Assembly: GCF_030164425.1 (NCBI RefSeq) | Contig: NZ_JASNJD010000002.1 | Location: 62,001-126,000 of the forward strand | Length of the DNA stretch: 64,000 nt | Source: Pseudodonghicola flavimaris | Lineage (GTDB): Bacteria; Pseudomonadota; Alphaproteobacteria; Rhodobacterales; Rhodobacteraceae | Reading direction: 5' to 3' | In this document: one piece after another, positions 28,151 through 38,369 of the stretch | Layout of the letters: each line of letters begins with the position of its first letter | Numbering within the stretch: position 1 is the first letter of the stretch | Notes under the pieces: model-generated | What the model was told of the DNA's origin: nothing | What the model saw: the letters and a program-made list of their open reading frames with translations, nothing else | The model's database searches: none | Translations under genes and position numbers: made by a program

Positions 28151-28314
28151 TCTTCTCGCTCGTTCGTCTGTTCAGTCGTTTCTTGTTCTGCGCGGGAAAT
28201 AGGCAGCTTGCTCAAGAAATGCGAGAGGCACCGCAGCGGAAAATGCTGCGACGCAGTGTCACAAAGTTGTTACTTGGCGCGACCCGGCAGTTATCCACAG
28301 CGAGAAAGGCCGAT

Positions 28315-28875
28315 TTACCCCGCCGGGGCGACCTCCAGCAGGGTCACATGGGTATCGCCGTACTTGCGCCGCTCCATCAGGACGAATCCTTCCGGCGGCT
28401 CCATCGGCGCGCTTTCCTCCCAGACCACCAGCGCCGCCGGCGCCAGCCAACCGCCCGCCAGCGCCGCCGTCAACGCCCGGGCACCCAGCCCCATGCCATA
28501 GGGCGGATCGAGGAAGACCAGATCGAACCCGGCACCCTCATGCGGGCCCAGCCGGGTGGCATCTCGGCGGATCAGCCGGGTCGCGGCCCTGCTGCGGGTG
28601 ATCTCGACATTCTTGCCGATCAGCCCCTGCCCGACCCGGCCGTTTTCGACGAAGGTCACCTCCGCCGCGCCGCGCGACAGCGCCTCGAGCCCCAGCGCGC
28701 CGGTGCCGGCGAAAAGGTCGAGCACCCGGGCGCCGGGGATCACACCGTAATGGGTCAGCACCGAGAACAGGCTTTCGCGCACCCGGTCGGTGGTGGGGCG
28801 CAGATGCGCGCCCGCATCCCCCTTGCCGACCGAGGCGAGCGCACGGCCCCGGAACTCTCCCGCGATGATCCTCAC
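28315..28875 (-). CDS. rsmD: 16S rRNA (guanine966-N2)-methyltransferase
   Basis: RsmD methylates G966 of 16S rRNA using SAM. The 186-residue protein opens MRIIAGEFRGRALASVG, has RPTTDRVRESLFSVL near residue 26, the SAM loop DLFAGTGALGLEALSRGA near residue 52, and the catalytic DPPYG near residue 122, all family signatures. Its ATG overlaps the stop of the ferredoxin reductase gene by four bases. Confidence 0.95.
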   Translation of the reverse strand: MRIIAGEFRGRALASVGKGDAGAHLRPTTDRVRESLFSVLTHYGVIPGARVLDLFAGTGALGLEALSRGAAEVTFVENGRVGQGLIGKNVEITRSRAATRLIRRDATRLGPHEGAGFDLVFLDPPYGMGLGARALTAALAGGWLAPAALVVWEESAPMEPPEGFVLMERRKYGDTHVTLLEVAPAG

Positions 28876-30083
28876 GCCCGCATCAGACCCTTCAGGTCAA
28901 AATCCGGATCGCCGACCAGCGCCGGATCGGCGGTCTTGCCGGCATCGATCAGCCGTTTGCCGACCATATAGGCGCGCGGATCGTTCATCGCGTCCACCGC
29001 CAGCAGCTGATCGCCCTTGAAGTACCAGAACGACGCGCTCAGCCCCTCGCCCCGACGCGCGACGATATGGTCATAGCCCGCGTTCAGCCCGGCGATCTGC
29101 AGCTTGACGTCATATTGATCCGACCAGAACCAGGGTTTCGGCACGTAATCCACCCCGGCGCCCAGCAGGTTACCGGCGACGCATTCGGCCTGATCGATCG
29201 CATTGGGCACGCTTTCCAGCCGCAGCCGGCCGCCGTTGTGCGGGAAGGAGGCGCAATCGCCTGCCGCCCAGATATGCGGATCCGAGGTGCGGCCGAGCCC
29301 GTCGACCTTGATGCCGTTGTCGATCTCCAGCCCCGCCGCTTCCGCCAGAGCGGTGGCCGGTGCGATGCCCACGCCGACGACGACGAAATCCACCGTCAGC
29401 TCACTGCCATCCGACAGCACCGCGCCGGTGACCTTGCCCTCGGGGCCCACCAGCCGGGTCAGCCCGATGCCTTCGCGGATATCCACCCCGTGCGACCGGT
29501 GCAGGTCGCGGAAATAATCGCTGGTCTCCGGCGCCGCCACCCGCTGCAGGATGCGATCCGCCATCTCGACCAGGGTGACCTTGACCCCCAGCTTGGCGCA
29601 GACCGCCGCCGCCTCCAGCCCGATATAGCCACCGCCGACGATCAGCGCATGGGCGCCATCGACCACGGCGGGCGCCATGGCGTCGACATCCTTCAGGGTG
29701 CGCACCGCGAAGACCCCGCCCAGATCGCCGCCGATCGCCGCCGGCAACAGACGCGGGTCCGACCCGGTGGTCAGCACCAGCTCGTCATAGGCGATGCTCT
29801 CGTCGTCCAGCGTCACGGTCCGAGCCGCCGGATCGATCGCGGTGACCGTCTGGCCCAGCTTCAGGGTGATGTTCTGGTCGGCATAGAAACTCTCCGGCCG
29901 CAGGAACAGCCGTTCCAGCGCCATGTCGCCCAGGAGATAAGCCTTGGACAGGGGCGGCCGCTGATAGGGCGGCACCGCCTCGGCGCCGATCAGGGTGATC
30001 TCACCGTCGAAACCGTCCTTGCGCAGTTTCGCCACCAGGGACGATCCCGCCTGCCCCGCTCCGATCACGACGATATGGCTCAT
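28872..30083 (-). CDS. FAD-dependent ferredoxin reductase (rhodocoxin/putidaredoxin reductase type)
   Basis: A 403-residue pyridine-nucleotide-disulfide-type flavoprotein with the FAD motif VIGAGQAGSSLVAKLR at the N-terminus, PYQRPPLSKAYL typical of BphA4/CamA-like ferredoxin reductases, the NADH motif IVGGGYIGLEAAAV near residue 150, and IWAAGDCASFP near residue 270. It would pass electrons from NADH to a ferredoxin serving an oxygenase or P450, but neither is nearby. GGAGAGGG stands just before the ATG at 30083; it is divergent from the peroxiredoxin gene. Confidence 0.9.
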   Translation of the reverse strand: MSHIVVIGAGQAGSSLVAKLRKDGFDGEITLIGAEAVPPYQRPPLSKAYLLGDMALERLFLRPESFYADQNITLKLGQTVTAIDPAARTVTLDDESIAYDELVLTTGSDPRLLPAAIGGDLGGVFAVRTLKDVDAMAPAVVDGAHALIVGGGYIGLEAAAVCAKLGVKVTLVEMADRILQRVAAPETSDYFRDLHRSHGVDIREGIGLTRLVGPEGKVTGAVLSDGSELTVDFVVVGVGIAPATALAEAAGLEIDNGIKVDGLGRTSDPHIWAAGDCASFPHNGGRLRLESVPNAIDQAECVAGNLLGAGVDYVPKPWFWSDQYDVKLQIAGLNAGYDHIVARRGEGLSASFWYFKGDQLLAVDAMNDPRAYMVGKRLIDAGKTADPALVGDPDFDLKGLMRA

Positions 30084-30178
30084 TTCCCTCTCCATGGACT
30101 TTGGTCGTTTTCCTTTTTCGCCGGGACACTACATTCAACCCCGAGCGAAACACAATCTCGCTTGAGAAAGGAACACCA

Positions 30179-30667
30179 ATGACCATCAAGACGGGCGACA
30201 GCCTTCCAGACGCGACGCTGATCCGGTTCGGAGCCGAAGGACCCGAGGCGGTCGCGATTTCCGACCTCACCAAGGGACGCAAGGTGGTGATCTTCGCCGT
30301 TCCCGGCGCCTTCACCCCCACCTGCCACATGGCGCATGTCCCCAGCTTCATCCGCACCAAGGCGGAGTTCGACGCCAAGGGCGTGGACGAGATCATCTGC
30401 GTCTCGGTGAACGATCCCTTCGTGATGAAGGCCTGGGGCGAGGCGACTGGCGCGACCGAGGCCGGGATCACCATGCTGGCCGATGCCGAAAGCGCCTTCA
30501 CCACCGCCATCGGCATGAATTTCGATGCCCCGCCGGCCGGTTTGATGGCGCGGTCCAAGCGCTATGCCATGCTGGTCGAAGACGGCAAGATCACCCAGCT
30601 GAACGCCGAGGAGAACCCCGGCCAATGCGAGATTTCCGCCGGCGAAGGGCTGCTGGCCGCGATCTGA
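30179..30667 (+). CDS. Peroxiredoxin (Prx5/hybrid type)
   Basis: A 162-residue thiol peroxidase reducing peroxides. The peroxidatic cysteine is in VPGAFTPTCHMAHVPSF near residue 49, the Prx5-family form; IICVSVNDPFVMKAWG is also characteristic. A second cysteine near the C-terminus (PGQCEIS) could form the resolving disulfide. AAGGA stands 7 bases before the ATG. Divergent to an FAD reductase, but no thioredoxin or glutaredoxin partner is encoded beside it. Confidence 0.93.
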   Translation: MTIKTGDSLPDATLIRFGAEGPEAVAISDLTKGRKVVIFAVPGAFTPTCHMAHVPSFIRTKAEFDAKGVDEIICVSVNDPFVMKAWGEATGATEAGITMLADAESAFTTAIGMNFDAPPAGLMARSKRYAMLVEDGKITQLNAEENPGQCEISAGEGLLAAI

Positions 30668-30685
30668 CCCCGCCCTGCAATTTCA

Positions 30686-30719
30686 GGGCCGGCCGGGAAG
30701 ACGCACCCCGGCCGGTCCC
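30686..30719. terminator. Hairpin between convergent peroxiredoxin and phhB genes
   Basis: GGGCCGGCCGGG can pair with CCCGGCCGGTCCC (one bulge) around a 9-base loop, followed by only TTT. Strong stem but short T-run; probably a terminator for both converging genes. Confidence 0.55.
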
Positions 30720-30730
30720 TTTCAGACAGC

Positions 30731-31024
30731 TTACAGCAGGCTGTCCATCTTGCGTGCCAGCTTGGCGTCCTGCGCGCTGAGCCCGCCCAGATCATGGGTC
30801 CACAGCGTCACCACCACGGTCTTGTAGACATTCTGCCAGTCCGGGTGATGGTTCCATTTCTCCGCCCAGAGCGCGACCCGCGTCATCCAGCCGAAGGCAT
30901 CGACGAAACTGTCGAATTCATAGGTTTTCACCAGCGCATCGCGCCCCTCGGCCAGTGCCCAGCCGTTCGCCAGCAGCGGCTCCAACAGCAGGTGACGGCC
31001 CTCTTCCGAAAGAATTTCGCTCAT
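30731..31024 (-). CDS. phhB: 4a-hydroxytetrahydrobiopterin dehydratase
   Basis: PhhB (pterin-4a-carbinolamine dehydratase) regenerates the pterin used by phenylalanine hydroxylase. The 97-residue protein has the signature [16 protein letters not shown] around residue 55 with the catalytic histidines. No phhA lies in the window, so the protein may serve molybdopterin or another pterin pathway. It is the last gene of a four-gene coupled operon; its ATG overlaps the stop of the preceding gene by four bases. Confidence 0.94.
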   Translation of the reverse strand: MSEILSEEGRHLLLEPLLANGWALAEGRDALVKTYEFDSFVDAFGWMTRVALWAEKWNHHPDWQNVYKTVVVTLWTHDLGGLSAQDAKLARKMDSLL

Positions 31025-32208
31025 TCCTGCTCCTCTACTTCTATTTTTTTGAACGGGCCGTAGTCGGTGAGGAACTCCATTTCCTCGCTCACGGCGGCGC
31101 GCTCGGCCTCCAGAAACTGCGCCACCGCATCGGCGAAGCCGGGATCGGCCACCCAATGCAGGCTGTGGGTCTGGGTCGGCAGATAGCCGCGCGCCAGTTT
31201 GTGTTCGCCCTGCGCGCCGGCTTCGACCCGGCCCAGCCCATGGGCGATGGCATAGTCGATGGCGCGATAATAGCACAGTTCGAAGTGCAGACAGGGGTGG
31301 TGTTCGACGCAGCCCCAATAGCGCCCGTAGAGCGTATCGCGACCGATGAAGTTCAGCGCCCCGGCGACCCAGCGGCCGTTGCGTTCGGCCAGGACCAGGG
31401 CGATATCGTCGCGCAGCCGCTCCTGCGCCAGATCGAAGAACGCCCGCGTGAGATAGGGAGAGCCCCATTTGCGCGCGCCGGTGTCCTGATAGAAGCTCCA
31501 GAAGGCCTGCCAATGCTCGGGCTGCAGATCGTCCCCGGTCAACAGCCGGATGCTGCCGCCGAAGTCGTTGGCCTGCCGGCGTTCCTTGCGGATATTCTTG
31601 CGCTTGCGCGACGACAGGTCGGCGAGAAAACCGTCGAAATCGGCATAGCCCTGATTGAGCCAGTGGAACTGCTGGCTGGCGCGCGACATCAGCCCCATCC
31701 TCTCGCCCGCCTCGGCCTCCGCCTCGGTGCAGAAGGTGACATGCAGCGAGGAGAGGCCATTGGCCTCGACAAGCTGCACCGCGCCCTGCACCAGCGCCGA
31801 CTGGCCCACCGTTTCATAGCCGGGGCGGGTCAGGAACCGCCGCCCCGTCGCCGGGGTGAAGGGCACTGCGATCTGCAGCTTGGGATAATATCGTCCGCCG
31901 GCGCGTTCATAGGCATGCGCCCAGCTGTGATCGAAGATATATTCGCCCTGGCTGTGCGACTTGGCATACATCGGCGCCACCGCGATCATCTGCCCATCCA
32001 GCCAGGCGGTCAGATATTGCGGTTGCCAGCCAGTGCCGCGCCCGACCGAACCGCTGTCTTCCAGCGCCTTGAGAAACCGGTGCGTGGTGAAGGGATCCGT
32101 CGGCGCCCCGCCCTCCGCTGCCTCCGGACAGGCGCAGGCATCCCAGTCCTCCGCCGAAATCTCTGACAGCGACGCGACGACCTGAATTTCGATCTGTGCC
32201 TGGTCCAT
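31021..32208 (-). CDS. FemAB/GNAT-type acyltransferase (PF04339 family)
   Basis: A 395-residue protein of the peptidogalycan-biosynthesis / DUF482 family, a double-GNAT fold. Recognisable pieces are [19 protein letters not shown] near the start, [11 protein letters not shown] near residue 200, [16 protein letters not shown], and the end section [18 protein letters not shown] with [14 protein letters not shown]. Relatives attach aminoacyl or acyl groups, but no member is well characterised. Translation is coupled to phhB below; the gdpD gene is 46 bases above. Confidence 0.82.
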   Translation of the reverse strand: MDQAQIEIQVVASLSEISAEDWDACACPEAAEGGAPTDPFTTHRFLKALEDSGSVGRGTGWQPQYLTAWLDGQMIAVAPMYAKSHSQGEYIFDHSWAHAYERAGGRYYPKLQIAVPFTPATGRRFLTRPGYETVGQSALVQGAVQLVEANGLSSLHVTFCTEAEAEAGERMGLMSRASQQFHWLNQGYADFDGFLADLSSRKRKNIRKERRQANDFGGSIRLLTGDDLQPEHWQAFWSFYQDTGARKWGSPYLTRAFFDLAQERLRDDIALVLAERNGRWVAGALNFIGRDTLYGRYWGCVEHHPCLHFELCYYRAIDYAIAHGLGRVEAGAQGEHKLARGYLPTQTHSLHWVADPGFADAVAQFLEAERAAVSEEMEFLTDYGPFKKIEVEEQE

Positions 32209-32254
32209 CTTCCCTCCGGGGCCCCCGCACTATCTGTGCCCGGACCCCGCCCGT

Positions 32255-33031
32255 TCAACCCGGGATCGCGGCCAGATAGCCTTCGAAGGTGATATTGTCG
32301 GCAAGTTTGCGCGCCGCTGCCTCGGCAGCGAGCGACCGGATGGTCCAGCACAGCACCGGCACCCCCTCGCCATGCAGCGCCCGCACCCGGGCGCGGCCCA
32401 GATCGGCGGCCTCATGGCTGATGAACGCGGCCTCGACGCGGTCGAAATCCGGAATCCGGCGCAGATGGTCGCAGACCTCCGGCGACAGCGGCCATTTGCT
32501 GGGATCATAGGCGCTGGTCACCAGACCGCGCGGCAGATCGGGGGCCAGCCGTGCCATTTCCGCCATGCTGTGGGGATTGAACGACATCACCGCCACCGGT
32601 CCGTCATAGCCGGCCAGCGCCGCCGCCGCGGCGGCCTCCAGCGGGCCCACGTCCGGTCCCATGGCACCGTCCTGATCCTTGATCTCGACCAGAAGCGGCA
32701 CCTGCCCGGCGACCAGCGCAAGCACCTCGTCAAAGCCGGGGATGCCCTCGCCATCGCCGCCGGTCAGCGGGATCTGCTCCAGCTCTGCCGCGGTCCGCTT
32801 CCGAACCGCACCGGTCTCGGCGGTCAGCCGCTTCAGATCGTAATCGTGAAACACCACCGCCTGACCGTCGGCGGTCAACTGCAGGTCGATCTCGATCGCA
32901 TAGCCCGCCGCGATCGCCGCGCGGATCGCCGCGCGGCTGTTTTCCGGCCGACCGTCGCTGCGGTCATGCAGGGCCCGATGCGCGACCGGCAGCCGCAGCA
33001 GATCGTCGGGCAGCGTCGCAAGCTGTCTCAT
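32255..33031 (-). CDS. Glycerophosphodiester phosphodiesterase family protein
   Basis: A 258-residue GDPD-domain TIM barrel, cytoplasmic (no signal peptide). It shows the metal-binding pattern HRALHD...PENSRAAIRAA, EIDLQLTADGQAVVFHDYDL near residue 50, and LVEIKDQ near residue 115. It would cleave glycerophosphodiesters to glycerol 3-phosphate and an alcohol. ATGA overlap with the ridA stop couples it to ridA. Confidence 0.88.
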   Translation of the reverse strand: MRQLATLPDDLLRLPVAHRALHDRSDGRPENSRAAIRAAIAAGYAIEIDLQLTADGQAVVFHDYDLKRLTAETGAVRKRTAAELEQIPLTGGDGEGIPGFDEVLALVAGQVPLLVEIKDQDGAMGPDVGPLEAAAAAALAGYDGPVAVMSFNPHSMAEMARLAPDLPRGLVTSAYDPSKWPLSPEVCDHLRRIPDFDRVEAAFISHEAADLGRARVRALHGEGVPVLCWTIRSLAAEAAARKLADNITFEGYLAAIPG

Positions 33032-33486
33032 CGCAGTTGGAAGATCCCTTCGATCTCCACCGCGACCCCCAGCGGCAGCGCCGCCGCGGAGACCGCCGAA
33101 CGGGAGTGCCTGCCGGCATCGCCCAGTGCCTCGACCATGAAGTCGGAAGCGCCGTTGATCACCTTCGGCTGATCGGTGAACTCCTGGGTGGAGTTGACGA
33201 AGCCAGTCAGCTTGACCACCCGTACCAACTGGTCCAGATCCCCCTTGCAGGCCACCCGCACCTGCGCCAGCAGGTTGATCGCACAGGCACGCGCCGCCGC
33301 GGCGCCGGCCTCCACCTCCATGTCGGCACCCAGCTTACCGGTGATCAGACCGGTCGCATCCGCCGAGATCTGCCCCGAAACATAGAGCATGTCGCCCACC
33401 TGAACGAAGGGCACGTAGTTCGCCGCCGGCGCCGGGGCATCGGGCAGCGTCACGCCCATCTCTTCCAGTCTGCCTTCGATGCTCAT
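33028..33486 (-). CDS. RidA-family enamine/imine deaminase
   Basis: A 152-residue trimeric RidA/YjgF-fold protein; first gene of the operon. It contains YVSGQISADATGLITGKLG, ACAINLLAQVR, and the catalytic arginine segment HSRSAVSAAALPLGVAVEIE near residue 130. It belongs to the longer subgroup (YjgH/YabJ-like) common beside hydrolases. The operon ridA-gdpD-FemAB-like-phhB is tightly overlapped, so a shared housekeeping purpose is likely. Confidence 0.88.
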   Translation of the reverse strand: MSIEGRLEEMGVTLPDAPAPAANYVPFVQVGDMLYVSGQISADATGLITGKLGADMEVEAGAAAARACAINLLAQVRVACKGDLDQLVRVVKLTGFVNSTQEFTDQPKVINGASDFMVEALGDAGRHSRSAVSAAALPLGVAVEIEGIFQLR

Positions 33487-33557
33487 CGCTCCGCTCTCCT
33501 TTTGGCCGGTGTCGCGCGGACGCTATCGCGATGCTTTCCGGGCGAAAAGCGAAATCG

Positions 33558-35003
33558 TCAGCTCTCGCGGAAGGCCTTGGTGAAGTACTCCGCCAGCGGC
33601 TTGACCAGATAGGCGATCGGCGACCGGTCGGCAGTGCGGACGAAGGCCTGCACCGGCATGCCCGGGATCAGCACCGTGCCCTCCGGCAGCTTGTCCACCT
33701 CGCCGTCGTCCAGCACGATCTCCGCCCGATAGAAGGACTGACCGCTGTTGCTGTCCTGGAACGCATCGGCCGAGACCCGCAGCACCGTCGCCTCAAGCTG
33801 CGGCGTGGTGCGATGGTCGAAGGACGTCAGGGTGACGATCACATTCTGGCCGACGTGGATTTCGTCCACGTGGATCGGGTCCACCTGCGCCGCGATCACC
33901 AGATCACGGTCGGTCGGCACGATGTAGAGCAGCGGATCGGCGGGCCGGATGACAGAGCGCGGCGTATGCACCTGAAGCCCGTAGACCACCCCCGACACCG
34001 GCGCAGTGATATCCAGCCTCGACAGCTGTTCCTTCAGCGACCGGCGCTGTTCGGCCAGTTCCAATTCGCGATAACGCAAGTCGCGCAGCCGGCTGATCGC
34101 CTCCTCGCGCTGGGTGGTGCCCAGTTTGAGGATCTCGATCTCGATTTCGGTGATCCGCCCCTCCGCCTGCGCCTTGGAGGCCTTGAGCTCGCCCAGCGTG
34201 CCCTCCAGATCGGCGGTGGTGCGACGCAGGTTCAGTACCGTCGCGGCCTGTGCCAACCCCCGATCCAGCAGCGTCTGCTGATTGGCCAGCTCCTGATTGA
34301 TCAGGTCGAGCTGCACGGCGAGGGATTGCTGCTGCGCCTCGATCCCCTCGATCTGATTGCCGATCTGGCCACGGCGTTTTTCCAGCTGCTCGGTCTCGCG
34401 GGCGATGGAATCACGCCGCGCCAGAAACAGCCGCCGCTGGCCTTCGATCAGTTCGGCAACCTCGGGGCGGTCCTTGGCGATCGCCACCAGTTCGGGATCG
34501 AATTCGATCGTATCGGTTTCGTCGCGCTCCGCATCCAGCCGGCCGCGCCGCGCCATCAGCTCGAACAACTGGCCCTCGACGATGACCAGCTGCGAACGCA
34601 AGAGCGTCGGGTCCAGCCGGATCAGGGTCTGGCCTGCCGTCACCTCATCGCCTTCGGTGACCAGAATCTCGGACACGATACCGCCATCGAGATGCTGCAC
34701 CACCTGGCGGTTGCTCTCCACCTCGATACGGCCAGTGACCACCACGGCGCCGGCGATATTGGACATCGCCGCCCAGCTGCCGAAGCCGCCGACCAGCAGA
34801 AACAGCGTCAGGAACCCCACGAGCAGCGGCCAGCGCGCCGACCACGAGCGGCCCGGGGCAGCCCCGCTGCCCGCCTTCGCCGTCACCGCCGCCGTCGGCA
34901 GCGGGATTTTCTCCGGCTTGGCCGGGGCGGTTTGCGGTTTCTTCGCCGGCATCGCCGGCTTGGCTTCGACCAGCTTGCCGTCGGTCTCGTCGCTCTGGCT
35001 CAT
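33558..35003 (-). CDS. Type I secretion periplasmic adaptor (HlyD family)
   Basis: Membrane-fusion protein of 481 residues. An N-terminal cytoplasmic lysine/proline/alanine-rich tail (about residues 1-50) precedes a transmembrane segment ([21 protein letters not shown], about residues 52-75), then a long coiled-coil (residues 150-310, many leucine/glutamine heptads) and a barrel domain ([12 protein letters not shown], residue 340 on). It bridges the ABC exporter to a TolC-type channel not present here. Its ATG overlaps the ABC gene stop by four bases. Confidence 0.92.
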   Translation of the reverse strand: MSQSDETDGKLVEAKPAMPAKKPQTAPAKPEKIPLPTAAVTAKAGSGAAPGRSWSARWPLLVGFLTLFLLVGGFGSWAAMSNIAGAVVVTGRIEVESNRQVVQHLDGGIVSEILVTEGDEVTAGQTLIRLDPTLLRSQLVIVEGQLFELMARRGRLDAERDETDTIEFDPELVAIAKDRPEVAELIEGQRRLFLARRDSIARETEQLEKRRGQIGNQIEGIEAQQQSLAVQLDLINQELANQQTLLDRGLAQAATVLNLRRTTADLEGTLGELKASKAQAEGRITEIEIEILKLGTTQREEAISRLRDLRYRELELAEQRRSLKEQLSRLDITAPVSGVVYGLQVHTPRSVIRPADPLLYIVPTDRDLVIAAQVDPIHVDEIHVGQNVIVTLTSFDHRTTPQLEATVLRVSADAFQDSNSGQSFYRAEIVLDDGEVDKLPEGTVLIPGMPVQAFVRTADRSPIAYLVKPLAEYFTKAFRES

Positions 35004-36748
35004 CGCACGCCCCCCATACCGGCCGATTTCAACAGCTGCTCATGGTTCGAGACCATCTCGCGCAGCACCTGATCCTTCGGCCCGAAGGCGCTGCGGTGGC
35101 CGTCTTCCAGCACCAGCAGCAGGTCGCATTCCTGAATGGCCGAGGGACGGTGCGCCATGATCAGCACCGATTTGCCCGCCGCCTTCATGCCCTTGATCGC
35201 GTTGTTGAGCGCCAGAGAGCCTTCGTTGTCGAGGTTCGAGTTCGGCTCATCCAGGATCAGCAGCACCGGATCGTCATAGAGCGCCCGGGCCAGCGCCACC
35301 CGCTGCATCTGACCGCCCGAAAGCCGTCCCCCGCCCGAGGTCACCCGGGTGTCGTAGCCATCGGGGAGCGAGGTGATCAGATCGTGCGCCGCCGCCTTCT
35401 TGGCGGCCTCGACCACCTTCGTGCTGTCGGGGTCGGGGGATAGCCGGGCGATGTTCTCGGCGATGGTGCCGTCGAACAGCTGCACCCGCTGCGGCAGATA
35501 GCCGATATGCTGGCCCAGCACGTCCGGCGCATATTGATCGAGAGAGGCGCCATCCAGCCGCACCACCCCGCCGGCGGGTTTCCAGAACCCGGTCAGGGTA
35601 CGGGCCAGCGTCGTCTTGCCGGCGCCTGACGGGCCGATCACCCCCAGCGCCTGCCCCGGTTCCAGCTTGAAGCTGACGGTCTTCAGCTTGGCCCGGGTAT
35701 CGCCCGGCGGCACCACGGTCAGCCCCTGAACGTCCAGCCGTGCCCTGGGTTTGGGCAGCGCCGTCCGCCGCACATCGGCGGGCACCTTGGACAGCAGCTC
35801 GCCCAGCGACTGCCAGCCCTTGCGGGCGCGCTGCACCTGCGGCCAGTGGCCGACCAGCTGTTCGATCGGCGCCAGCGCCCGGCTGAGCAGGATCGAGGAG
35901 GCGATCATCACCCCGGCGGTGACCTCGGCCTTCAGCACCAGATAAGCGCCCAGGCCCAGCATCGCCGATTGCAGGAACATCCGCAGCGTCTTGGTCAGAG
36001 AAGAGAACGAGCCGCCCACATCGCTGGCCAGCACGGATTCGTCGAGCGAGGTCTGGCGGGTGCCGTTCCAGCGCGAAAACGCCGCGCCGCGCATCCCCAT
36101 CGACTGGATGGTCTCCGCCTCGCCGCGGATCTCCTCCGCCATCAGGGTGGCACGATGCGAGGTGACATTGGCCTTCAGCACCGGGCTGCGGGAGTAGAAC
36201 TGGTTCAGCACGGTGATCAGCACCAGCAGGCTGCCGCCGGCCACCGCCAGAATCCCCAGCCAGGGGTGAAACAGCGCGATGCCGGCCAGGAAGAACGGCG
36301 TCCAGGGCAGGTCGAAGACCACCAGAAGCACCGGTGCCGCCATCAGCCGCTGCACCGCTTCGAGATCCTGCAGCCCGGTCTGCGCCACCGGATCGTTGGC
36401 CACCGCCGAGCGGCTCAGCATCGCCTCGAACACCCGGCGATCCAGCGTCGCCTGGAACCGGGCGCCGACACGCGCCATCACCCGGCCGCGGGTGAAGTCG
36501 AGCAGACCCATCACCCCATAGAGGAAGGCCACCAGCAGCGACAGCGCCACCAGGGTTTCCTCGGACCGGCTGCCCAGCACCCGGTCATAGACCTGCAGCA
36601 TATAGAGCGGGCCGGTCAGCATCAGCAGATTGCAGAAGAAGCTGAACAGCCCCACGGCCCAGTACAAGGCGCGGCTCTGGCGCCGCGCCGCGGCCAGCTC
36701 CGCAAAACCATCCGCCGGGAAGGCGGCATTTCGATAGGCGGGTCTCAA
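35000..36748 (-). CDS. Type I secretion ABC transporter (PrtD/HlyB-like)
   Basis: A 582-residue half-transporter: transmembrane domain residues 20-310 and nucleotide-binding domain from about residue 340, with Walker [18 protein letters not shown], signature [15 protein letters not shown], Walker [14 protein letters not shown] and H-loop MAHRPSA. There is no N-terminal C39 peptidase or C39-like domain, so it is PrtD-like and would export proteins with a C-terminal signal such as RTX proteins. No substrate gene or TolC lies in the window. Confidence 0.93.
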   Translation of the reverse strand: MRPAYRNAAFPADGFAELAAARRQSRALYWAVGLFSFFCNLLMLTGPLYMLQVYDRVLGSRSEETLVALSLLVAFLYGVMGLLDFTRGRVMARVGARFQATLDRRVFEAMLSRSAVANDPVAQTGLQDLEAVQRLMAAPVLLVVFDLPWTPFFLAGIALFHPWLGILAVAGGSLLVLITVLNQFYSRSPVLKANVTSHRATLMAEEIRGEAETIQSMGMRGAAFSRWNGTRQTSLDESVLASDVGGSFSSLTKTLRMFLQSAMLGLGAYLVLKAEVTAGVMIASSILLSRALAPIEQLVGHWPQVQRARKGWQSLGELLSKVPADVRRTALPKPRARLDVQGLTVVPPGDTRAKLKTVSFKLEPGQALGVIGPSGAGKTTLARTLTGFWKPAGGVVRLDGASLDQYAPDVLGQHIGYLPQRVQLFDGTIAENIARLSPDPDSTKVVEAAKKAAAHDLITSLPDGYDTRVTSGGGRLSGGQMQRVALARALYDDPVLLILDEPNSNLDNEGSLALNNAIKGMKAAGKSVLIMAHRPSAIQECDLLLVLEDGHRSAFGPKDQVLREMVSNHEQLLKSAGMGGVR

Positions 36749-36943
36749 GGTTCTCCCCCACGTTCTCGGCCGGTCACAAATACACCGGCACCAGGCATGT
36801 TCGCAGTCAAATCACCTGGCGTCTGTTCCAATACAGCAACACATCCATTAAGGAGCGCAATGTCGCCTTTGACCAATCATGTCGGCTCCTACATTTCAAG
36901 GGTTACCGCCCTGCTGCCCGAAAATAACGGATTCTCCTGACCC

Positions 36944-37705
36944 ATGGACCTTTCGCTGCGCCCCCTCCTCGTTGCCGCTCTGCTCGGAGCAACGGGTTTT
37001 CTCGCCGGCTGTGCCACGCCTACGCCGGAACAGAAAGCAAGCCGTGAAATTTTCGACCCCTACGAATCGACCAACCGCTCGATTCACGGCTTCAACGTCG
37101 GTCTCGACAAGGTGCTGCTGCGCCCTGCCGCCAAAGGCTACGTCGCCATCGTCCCGCCGCCGATGGTCGACAGCTTCAACTACTTCGCCGAGAACCTGTC
37201 GATGCCGGGGCAGATGGTCGACTCGCTGCTGCAGGGCAAGCCGAAACAGGCCGGCATCGCCCTGGCGCGCTTCGTGATCAACTCCACCGTCGGCTTCGCC
37301 GGCCTGTCCGACCCGGCCAGCAACTTCGAAATCCCCAAGGTCGATACCGATTTCGGCGAAACCCTGCACAGCTGGGGCCTTGGCGAGGGCGCCTATATCG
37401 AACTGCCGCTCTACGGCCCCTCGACCAGCCGCGATGCGATCGGCCTGCTGGTCGATTTCGTGCTCAACCCGCTGGATTACGCCAAGAACCAGCCCGTGGA
37501 TAACCTCGGCCTTTACGCGCAGGCGGTCAAACGACTGGGTGACCGGGGCCGCTACTCCGATGCGGTCGATGCAATTCTTTATGAAAGTGCAGATAGTTAC
37601 GCGCAGGCACGGACTATCTACATGCAAAATCGCCGGTTCAAGCTGGAAGGCGATACCCCGGACCTCTACATTACGCCTGACGAGATCAGTACCGAGGGCT
37701 TCTGA
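36944..37705 (+). CDS. mlaA: MlaA/VacJ-family outer-membrane lipoprotein
   Basis: MlaA removes mislocalised phospholipids from the outer leaflet of the outer membrane. The 253-residue protein has a lipoprotein signal (lipobox LAGC at residues 20-23) and the family core FDPYESTNRSIHGFN, NLSMPGQMVDSLLQG and ETLHSWGLGEGAYIELPLYG. Its TGA overlaps the ATG of the next gene by one base. Only the MlaA/MlaC partners are here; the inner-membrane MlaFEDB complex would be elsewhere. Confidence 0.92.
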   Translation: MDLSLRPLLVAALLGATGFLAGCATPTPEQKASREIFDPYESTNRSIHGFNVGLDKVLLRPAAKGYVAIVPPPMVDSFNYFAENLSMPGQMVDSLLQGKPKQAGIALARFVINSTVGFAGLSDPASNFEIPKVDTDFGETLHSWGLGEGAYIELPLYGPSTSRDAIGLLVDFVLNPLDYAKNQPVDNLGLYAQAVKRLGDRGRYSDAVDAILYESADSYAQARTIYMQNRRFKLEGDTPDLYITPDEISTEGF

Positions 37706-38310
37706 TGAGCTTTACTTTTTCGCGCCGGCATCTGATCGCCACGGCCGGCGCTGTTTTGGCGAGTGTAACCCTGCCCAAATCCGCCCTGGCGCTCAGCGAG
37801 ACCAAGGCAAAATCCATGGTCGACCAGCTGGTGGGGCAGATCAACCGCGTCATTGACAGCGGCAAATCCGAAAGCGCGATGTATCGCGATTTCGAGGGGA
37901 TTTTCAGATCCTACGCCGATACGTCCTATATCGCGGCCTATGCGCTGGGGGTGGACGGACGCCGTGCGACCTCAAGCCAGAAACGCGCTTTCACCGAGGC
38001 GTTCACCGGCTATATCGCCCGCAAATACGGCAAGCGGTTCCGCGAATTCATCGGCGGCCGGCTCGAGGTCGAGGACGTGCGGCAGATCAAGAATTTCCTC
38101 GAGGTGCGCACCACCGCCTACCTGCGTGGGGAATCGCCTTTCGAGGTCGCGTTCCACGTCTCCGACCGCACCGGCAAGGAGCTGTTCTTCAACATCTATA
38201 TCGAGGGTGTGAACATGCTCTTGACCGAACGAACCGAGATCGGCTCGCTTCTGGACAAGCGCAAAGGCAACATCGACCAGCTGATCAGCGATCTGAAGAC
38301 TATTGGTTAG
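37705..38310 (+). CDS. mlaC: MlaC/Ttg2-family phospholipid carrier
   Basis: Periplasmic lipid shuttle between MlaA and the inner-membrane Mla complex. The 201-residue protein starts SRRHLIATAGAVLAS, an arginine-pair export signal of Tat appearance, cleaved near ALALS at about residue 31. The mature part carries the conserved IFRSYADTSYIAAYALG and FTGYIARKYGKRF blocks of the family. Coupled to mlaA by TGATG and followed by a strong terminator. Confidence 0.9.
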   Translation: MSFTFSRRHLIATAGAVLASVTLPKSALALSETKAKSMVDQLVGQINRVIDSGKSESAMYRDFEGIFRSYADTSYIAAYALGVDGRRATSSQKRAFTEAFTGYIARKYGKRFREFIGGRLEVEDVRQIKNFLEVRTTAYLRGESPFEVAFHVSDRTGKELFFNIYIEGVNMLLTERTEIGSLLDKRKGNIDQLISDLKTIG

Positions 38311-38369
38311 GCAGATCACCTGATCCTCACCAAAAAGTGAGACGCTGCGCCAGACGCGGCAAGAATGAC

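Noticed and set aside
36749-36943. RTX substrate of the secretion pair hidden before mlaA
   Set aside because: The gap is under 200 bases and has no GGXGXD repeats.
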